Positions 59,174 through 64,000 of a stretch of DNA of 64,000 bases are shown here, piece by piece (position 1 is the first letter of the stretch; every line of letters starts with the position of its first letter). Below the pieces are notes generated by a model. That model saw only the letters and a program-made list of their open reading frames with translations, was not told the DNA's origin and made no database searches. Source of the stretch: Streptomyces sp. NBC_01016 (GTDB taxonomy: Bacteria; Actinomycetota; Actinomycetes; Streptomycetales; Streptomycetaceae); the NCBI RefSeq assembly GCF_026341035.1, contig NZ_JAPEOQ010000001.1, positions 4,092,001-4,156,000 on the forward strand. Direction: 5' to 3'. The translations under genes and the position numbers were made by a program.

Positions 59174-59656
59174 GTGGATGAACTCGTGGAACGTGTGGAT
59201 GCGCGGGACCGTGTGCTGGGGGTGGTCGGTCGGCGGGACGCTGTTCGGGAGGGCTGGCTGCACCGGGTCGGCGTGGTGGTGTGCCGCGATGGGCGAGGTC
59301 GCTTTCTCGTCCATCGGCGTGCCGCGCAGCTGTCCCGTTTCCCGGGGCACTACGAACTCGGTGTCGGGGGCGCTGCGGGAGTCGGTGAGTCCTATGAGCA
59401 GGCGGCTGCCCGCGAGCTCGGTGAGGAGTTGGGGGTGCGGGCGGCGGTGTGTCTTCGGTTCACGTCCCTCAACCGGAGTGGGCTCAGCCCTTACTGGCTC
59501 GGGGTGTGCGATGCCGTGCTTCCGGAGGTCGGCGTCCCCGATCCGGGAGAAGTGGCCTGGCACGGGTGGCTGACCGAGTCCGAGCTGCGGCGGAATCTGC
59601 AGCAGTGGACCTTCACTCCTGACAGTCGGGAGATCTTCGGTCGGTATCTCGCCTGA
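59174..59656 (+). CDS. Nudix hydrolase
   Basis: 160 residues. The Nudix box G-x5-E-x7-REL-x-EELGV is perfect (GAAGVGESYEQAAARELGEE, then LGV). Resembles YfcD-type Nudix proteins (FLVHRRAAQLSRFPGHYEL). Hydrolyses a nucleoside diphosphate linked to some group; substrate unknown. Start uncertain: GTG 59174 (MDELVERVD) matches relatives best, GTG 59144 and 59165 are in frame. Confidence 0.85.
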   Translation: MDELVERVDARDRVLGVVGRRDAVREGWLHRVGVVVCRDGRGRFLVHRRAAQLSRFPGHYELGVGGAAGVGESYEQAAARELGEELGVRAAVCLRFTSLNRSGLSPYWLGVCDAVLPEVGVPDPGEVAWHGWLTESELRRNLQQWTFTPDSREIFGRYLA

Positions 59657-60449
59657 TGTGTGGCGTGTGACGTGTGACGCCTGACGTGTGACGTGCTGAC
59701 CCGGCGCTTTCGCGGAAGCGGTGCTCGTGAGCTGGGTCAGAGGGGCGAACGCGCTGGTCGTTCCGAGCTCCTTGGGCCGGCCCTAGCTGGAGCCGCATCG
59801 CCGACAACACGGCTCCAACCCCTGCTCTCCACACGTGACTTGCCGACGGGGCAACTCCCGCAGCCCTCGCCCCGCCCTCACGCCAGGAGGGCAACTCGCG
59901 CGAGGACCAAGGGGGAGCCGTGGTCCAGCGCTGTCCAGGTCGCCGCCACAGCTGCGACGGCGACCGGGCTCCTTCCAGCCTCCCACCGCGGCGACCGCAT
60001 GTCCGCCCAAAAACCCGATGCGTCGCCGTACCGGTCCGATCGCATCAAGGGGGCGAACGGGCGGCGGCCGCCGTTGTGAACGGCGGCCGCGTGCTCCCTC
60101 CTGGTAGCCGCTCCCCGGCCACTGGAGCACTCCCTCCAGGCGGCCGGGGGCGTGGTTCTTACCCGGCCTCCAAGTTGCCCCGAGGGACTGGCCGGACTGT
60201 CGGCGACTTCCGCGGGAGGGGAAGGCAAGCCCGGCGCTTGTGGGATGCGCCGCAGGCTCACTCTGCTGCGGGGAGATGCCCTCGCTGCCGCATCAGGAAG
60301 GCGGTGGAGGACTGCCCCCCCCAGCCTAGACCGCTGCCGCAGGTCCTGACCGACGCAAACGTGAGCTGTTACGCGGAACCGACAGATCTGACATGTCGGC
60401 TTCATGCTTCACGGGCAGGTCCTACAGGGGGAGAGGTTGATGGCGGAGC
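59657..60449. other. Gene-free stretch
   Basis: About 790 bases between the Nudix and marR genes. It begins with irregular repeats of GACGTGTGAC (59664-59698). Several open frames exist on both strands, as expected at this GC content, but none has a good start or a recognisable domain. A perfect 12-bp hairpin lies at 60064-60090. No tRNA, IS end or known RNA was recognised. Confidence 0.5.
60064..60090. terminator. Perfect 12-bp hairpin in the gene-free stretch
   Basis: GCGGCCGCCGTT-GTG-AACGGCGGCCGC. Possible terminator of an unannotated transcript. Confidence 0.45.
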
Positions 60450-60941
60450 CTAACCGCGCTGCCGTGGCCGCCGCGCCGGGGACGGGCTCGGGGACGGGGT
60501 GTTCAAGTGGCCGTCCACCAGGTGGTTCATCAGGCGCAGGAACGTCTCCCGGTCCTTCGCGGGAAACGCCGCCAGTGCTTTTTCGTGCACCCCGTCCACG
60601 ATCTCCTGGCTGCGTGCGGCGACCCGCGCGCCCTCCTCGGTCACCGCGATGATCCGCGCCCGCCGGTCCGCGCTCGACGGCCGGCGCTCCGCGAGGCCCG
60701 CCTTCTCCAGGGCGTCGACGGTCACGACCATCGTCGTCTTGTCCATGTCGCCGATCTCGGCGAGCTGATTCTGTGTGCGCTCCTCTTCGAGGGCGTGGAC
60801 GAGCACGCAGTGCATGCGGGCCGTGAGGCCGATCTCCGCGAGCGCCGCCGCCATCTGCGTGCGCAGCACATGGCTGGTGTGGTCCAGGAGGTACGAGAGG
60901 TCCGGCCTGGTCCGGGTGGGCGCGGGCGTCATGGCGGTCAT
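60450..60941 (-). CDS. MarR family regulator
   Basis: 163 residues. Winged helix with LAEIGDMDKTTMVVTVDALE (recognition helix) and the wing SSADRRARIIAVTEEG. ATG 60941. Divergent from an MFS efflux gene with an inverted repeat between them, the usual layout for a MarR repressor of a drug-efflux pump. Confidence 0.9.
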   Translation of the reverse strand: MTAMTPAPTRTRPDLSYLLDHTSHVLRTQMAAALAEIGLTARMHCVLVHALEEERTQNQLAEIGDMDKTTMVVTVDALEKAGLAERRPSSADRRARIIAVTEEGARVAARSQEIVDGVHEKALAAFPAKDRETFLRLMNHLVDGHLNTPSPSPSPARRPRQRG

Positions 60942-60977
60942 GGTGTCCAGGGTAGTCCACGAGTGGTTCCGAGAAAA

Positions 60978-60997
60978 ATAGTCTGCAACAAAACTAT
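60978..60997. promoter_or_regulatory. Candidate MarR operator
   Basis: ATAGT (60978-60982) and ACTAT (60993-60997) inverted, in the 119-base gap between the divergent marR and MFS genes. Confidence 0.45.
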
Positions 60998-61060
60998 CTG
61001 CTACGGTCGTGTTGTCGTCGCCGCCCGGGAGGGGAGGCGACTCGACCGAAGGGCATCGTC

Positions 61061-62548
61061 ATGTCCGCATCGCCGGCCTCACCCGTCCCGCCGCAGAGCT
61101 CGTCCCGTTGGGTCGCCCTCGGCGTCATCGCCACGGGAACCCTGATGATCATCCTCGACGGCTCCATCGTCACCGTGGCGCTACCGGCCATCCAGGACGA
61201 CCTCAACTTCACGCCCACCGCGCTGAGTTGGGTGGTCAACGCCTACCTCATCGCTTTCGGGAGCCTGCTCCTGCTCGCCGGGCGTCTCGGCGATCTCATC
61301 GGCCGCAAGCGGATGTTCCTCGCGGGCACCGCCGTCTTCACCGCGGCCTCACTGCTCGCCGGGCTCGCCACGGGACCCAGCGTCCTGCTTGCCGCCCGCT
61401 TCCTGCAGGGCGTCGGCAGTGCGATGGCCGCCGCCGTCGGCCTCGGAATTCTTGTCACGCTCTTCACCGAACCCCGTGAACGGGCCCGCGCCATCGGCGT
61501 GTTCAGCTTCACCGGCGCCGCCGGAGCCTCGATCGGGCAGGTGCTGGGGGGCGTTCTCACCGACGCCCTCGACTGGCACTGGATCTTCTACATCAACCTG
61601 CCCATCGGTGCCGCCGTGCTCGCCCTCGCGGTGCCCGCGCTCCCCGCCGACCGCGGCCTCGGGTTGCGCGCGGGGGCCGATGCCTGGGGTGCGCTGCTGA
61701 TCACGTCCGGGCTGATGCTCGGCATCTACGGTGTCGTCAACATCGAGGCGTACGGGCTGAGTTCATGGCGCGCCGCCGGACTGATCGGGACCGGGGTCGT
61801 CCTCGTCGCCGCGTTCGTCGTGCGCCAGGCCCGGGCCCGTACGCCGCTCATGCCGCTGCGCATCCTGCGCTCGCGCACCGTCGTCGGCGCTAATGTCACC
61901 CAGATCCTCACGCTCGCCGCGATGTTCGCCTTCCAGGTGCTCGCCGCCCTCTATATGCAGGAGGTGCTCGGGTACGGGGCCCTGGCGACCGGCCTCGCGA
62001 TGCTGCCGGCCGCCGTCATGATCGGCGCGGTCTCGCTGGGCGCCTCGGCCCGGCTCTCCGCGCGCTTCGGACCGCGGCGGGTGCTGCTCGCCGGACTCGT
62101 GCTCCTGGCCGGGGCGCTCGGATATCTCGCCCGGGTGCCCGTGCAGGGGGAGTACGTTCCCGATCTGCTGCCCGTGATGCTGCTCATCTCCGGCGGCGGG
62201 CTCGTGCTCCCGGCGCTCGCGGGGCTCGGGATGTCGGCGGCGCGCGAGGAGGATGCCGGGCTGGCCTCCGGTCTGTTCAACACGACGCAGCAGATCGGCA
62301 TGGCGCTCGGTGTGGCGGTCCTGTCGACGCTGTCCGCGTCCCGCGCGAACGCCCTTATGGACAGCGGCAGTTCGCAGGCCGCCGCGCTCACCGGCGGGTA
62401 CCGGCTCGCGTTCGCTGTCGGGGCCGGTCTGATCGGAGCGGCATTCGTGGTCGCGCTGGTGGTGCTCCGCCGACCCGCACGGACCGCGGAACGGGAGACC
62501 CCGCGGGCGCCGGGCCGCGCTGCTCCCTCGCTGCCGTCACGCTCATGA
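61061..62548 (+). CDS. MFS transporter, DHA2 (EmrB/QacA) family
   Basis: 495 residues, 14 predicted membrane helices. Motif A-like GRLGDLIGRKRMFLAG and the early acidic motif MIILDGSIVTVALPAI are typical of drug:H+ antiporters of the DHA2 group. Probably exports a toxic compound under control of the divergent MarR protein. ATG 61061; terminator hairpins follow the stop. Confidence 0.9.
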   Translation: MSASPASPVPPQSSSRWVALGVIATGTLMIILDGSIVTVALPAIQDDLNFTPTALSWVVNAYLIAFGSLLLLAGRLGDLIGRKRMFLAGTAVFTAASLLAGLATGPSVLLAARFLQGVGSAMAAAVGLGILVTLFTEPRERARAIGVFSFTGAAGASIGQVLGGVLTDALDWHWIFYINLPIGAAVLALAVPALPADRGLGLRAGADAWGALLITSGLMLGIYGVVNIEAYGLSSWRAAGLIGTGVVLVAAFVVRQARARTPLMPLRILRSRTVVGANVTQILTLAAMFAFQVLAALYMQEVLGYGALATGLAMLPAAVMIGAVSLGASARLSARFGPRRVLLAGLVLLAGALGYLARVPVQGEYVPDLLPVMLLISGGGLVLPALAGLGMSAAREEDAGLASGLFNTTQQIGMALGVAVLSTLSASRANALMDSGSSQAAALTGGYRLAFAVGAGLIGAAFVVALVVLRRPARTAERETPRAPGRAAPSLPSRS

Positions 62549-62579
62549 CGTCTCCGTGGCGGCGTCGGCCACCCGGCGT

Positions 62580-62635
62580 GTGTTGAACGCCGCCCCGTCC
62601 TCTGCTCCGGCAGAGGGCGGCGCCGCGTTCGACAC
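62580..62635. terminator. Long interrupted hairpin after the MFS gene
   Basis: GTGTTGAACGC (62580-62590) pairs imperfectly with the arm ending GCGTTCGACAC (62625-62635), with an inner CCTCTGC-TCCG-GCAGAGG stem. Between convergent genes. Confidence 0.6.
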
Positions 62636-62660
62636 CCGGTGGGTGCAAGGGCCTGTCGTG

Positions 62661-62687
62661 AAACTCCCGCCGGGCAGACGGGAGTTT
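62661..62687. terminator. Bidirectional terminator before the acyl-CoA synthetase gene
   Basis: AAACTCCCG (62661-62669) and CGGGAGTTT (62679-62687), 9-bp perfect stem, 9-base loop, with T/A-rich ends on both strands. Confidence 0.7.
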
Positions 62688-62698
62688 GACGGCAGGAC

Positions 62699-64000
62699 CT
62701 AGACCCGCTCCTCCGCACGCTGCCGCAGCAGCTTCTTGTCCGGCTTGCCCGCGTCGGTCAGGGGCAGTGCGTCCACGAAGTCGATGTGGGCCGGCTCGTA
62801 CATCGGGCCGCGCTGCCCGCGCACCGCCGCCCGCAGTTCCTCCGCCTCCACCGCGACGCCCTGCGCGGCCACGACCGCGGCGTGCACCTGCTCCATGCGG
62901 TCGGCGTCCCGGACGCCGAAGACCGCGCTCTGCAGCACCTTCGGGTGCGAGTTGAGCAGGTCCTCCAGCTCGGTGGTGTACACGTGGCCGCCGACGACCA
63001 CGATCATGTCCTTGAGCCGGTCCACGACGGTGATGTAGTTCTCGTCGTCGAGGAAGCCGATGTCACCGGTGTGCAGCCAGCCGTCCCGCAGCACCTCGGC
63101 GGTCAGCTCGGGTTGCTTCCAGTAGCCGGTCATGGTGCCCTCGGACCGGATGCAGATCTCGCCCAGCTCGCCGACCGGCAGGTCCTTGCCGTCGGTGTCG
63201 CGGATGGCGACCTCCACGCCCGGCAGCACCTTGCCCGCGGAGCGCATCCGCTCGGGCCGGTCCAGGTCGTGGTCGTCCGGGGTGAGCACGCTGATGCCGC
63301 CGGCCTCGTTCTGCCCGTAGAACTGCAGGAGTACGGGCCCGAAGCGGCGTACGGCGTCCGCGATCCGGGCGGGCGACGCCTGGCAACCGCCGTACGTCAG
63401 GCCGCGCAGGCTGCTCAGGTCGCGGCGCTCGGAGTCCGGGTGGTCGAGGAGCTGGTAGACCAGCGGCGGCAGCAGGAACAGGTGCGTGATGCGCTCGCGC
63501 TCGATGGTGGCGAGCACGTCGCCCGCGTCGAAGTCGTCGAGCAGCACGATGCAGCCGCCGGAATGGATGACGTTGTCCGCCAGCATGCCCGCGGCGTGCG
63601 CGAGGGTGGTGCACGCGAGCTGCCGGGGCAACTCCCGCTCAGCGGGGCGCGCCTGATCCACCATCCGGCGCATCCGGTTGACCTGCTCGAAGGTGGTGAC
63701 GATGCCCTTGGGGTGGCCCGTCGTACCGCCGGTGTGCCGGATGGTGCAGATGTCATCGGGGCGGGCGCGCGACACGAACGCCTCGTCGGGCTGCTCGGCG
63801 GCGAGCGCCAGCAGGTCCTGCCCGATCTCCCGCTTGTCCTCGCCGAGCACGAGAACGTGCCGCACGGGCGCGCTCTCGATGACCTCCACGGCGCGGTCCG
63901 CGTAGTACGGGTCGACGATCAGTACCTGGGTCTCTACGTCCTGAACGATCGCCGCCTGCACATCGGCCGACAGCTTGTTGTAGAGGTGGTTGACCTGGCA
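62699..64000 (-). CDS. AMP-binding acyl-CoA synthetase, 5' end off the window
   Basis: The C-terminal 433 residues or so of an ANL-superfamily enzyme. Visible: P-loop RHTGGTTGHPKG, the adenylate region FYGQNEAGG, the hinge GWLHTGDIGFLD, and the C-terminal lysine in LTDAGKPDKKLLRQ. The frame stays open through position 64000 (HLYNKLSADVQ at the edge), so the N-terminal part is outside. It activates a carboxylic acid with ATP and CoA. Closest in feel to long-chain fatty-acid or aromatic-acid CoA ligases; substrate unknown. Confidence 0.88.
   Translation of the reverse strand, partial: CQVNHLYNKLSADVQAAIVQDVETQVLIVDPYYADRAVEVIESAPVRHVLVLGEDKREIGQDLLALAAEQPDEAFVSRARPDDICTIRHTGGTTGHPKGIVTTFEQVNRMRRMVDQARPAERELPRQLACTTLAHAAGMLADNVIHSGGCIVLLDDFDAGDVLATIERERITHLFLLPPLVYQLLDHPDSERRDLSSLRGLTYGGCQASPARIADAVRRFGPVLLQFYGQNEAGGISVLTPDDHDLDRPERMRSAGKVLPGVEVAIRDTDGKDLPVGELGEICIRSEGTMTGYWKQPELTAEVLRDGWLHTGDIGFLDDENYITVVDRLKDMIVVVGGHVYTTELEDLLNSHPKVLQSAVFGVRDADRMEQVHAAVVAAQGVAVEAEELRAAVRGQRGPMYEPAHIDFVDALPLTDAGKPDKKLLRQRAEERV

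Noticed and set aside
59878..60405. A 175-codon leftward frame in the gene-free stretch
   Set aside because: No ribosome site, no recognisable domain, and overlapping frames of similar quality on both strands.

Overview
The window is chromosomal DNA of a Streptomyces-like actinomycete. Base composition is very GC-rich, with G/C at most third codon positions, and GTG starts and 4-base ATGA/GTGA gene overlaps are frequent. It carries a complete squalene-hopene (hopanoid) operon with its own methylerythritol-phosphate genes. From memory, the order SCO6745-like gene, IPP isomerase, CDP-alcohol phosphotransferase cluster, hopanoid operon, LysM/M23 peptidase resembles the SCO6745-SCO6773 part of S. 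coelicolor; no alignment was run. No tRNA, rRNA, CRISPR or phage genes were seen.

Layout. 1-6.9 kb: a 3'-truncated SCO6745/SalK-type gene, a GlxA-type regulator with a DJ-1/PfpI protein, a crotonase-fold protein lacking both usual glutamates, an anti-sigma-type ATPase, IPP isomerase (idi), a GNAT enzyme, a cation-diffusion transporter and galE. 7.2-14.2 kb: a tightly coupled seven-gene set (CDP-alcohol phosphotransferase, nucleotidyltransferase, sn-glycerol-1-phosphate-dehydrogenase-like protein, second CDP-alcohol phosphotransferase, GT2 glycosyltransferase, TagGH-like ABC exporter) that looks like a pathway for making and exporting a phospho-polyol or glycolipid surface molecule. 14.5-28.6 kb: the hopanoid operon hpnC-hpnD-small gene-hpnE-polyprenyl synthase-shc-hpnG-hpnH-ispG-dxs-hpnO, then an XRE-cupin regulator and a small membrane protein. 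28.7-32.1 kb: a MacB/FtsX-type ABC transporter.

32.2-48.5 kb is bounded by two apparently identical, directly repeated IS5-family elements. Between them lie a tyrosine phosphatase, a LysM/M23 cell-wall hydrolase behind a clear ydaO-type (c-di-AMP) riboswitch, an SGNH hydrolase, a TetR regulator divergent from an APC permease, a four-gene catabolic operon (acyl-CoA dehydrogenase, ThDP enzyme, Glu/Leu-type dehydrogenase, NDP-forming acyl-CoA synthetase), an MBL-fold hydrolase, a methyltransferase and an XRE regulator cut off by IS copy 2. The motif TACTGA-N8-TCAGT occurs once between tetR and the permease and twice upstream of the catabolic operon, which suggests one TetR-controlled uptake and degradation regulon. 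48.5-64 kb: a LuxR-type regulator, an aminopeptidase P-like protein, a xylan-use locus (Tat-exported GH11 xylanase, GH3 enzyme, sugar ABC importer, divergent LacI regulator, CGAAA-type operators), a Nudix hydrolase, a 0.8-kb gene-free stretch, a divergent MarR/MFS efflux pair and a partial AMP-binding acyl-CoA synthetase that runs off the right edge.

Most noteworthy: the glycerol-1-phosphate/CDP-alcohol/exporter cluster (with a CDP-alcohol phosphotransferase lacking the last motif aspartate), the inferred TetR regulon, the deletion scar at IS copy 2, the small coupled gene inside the hopanoid operon, and the riboswitch.
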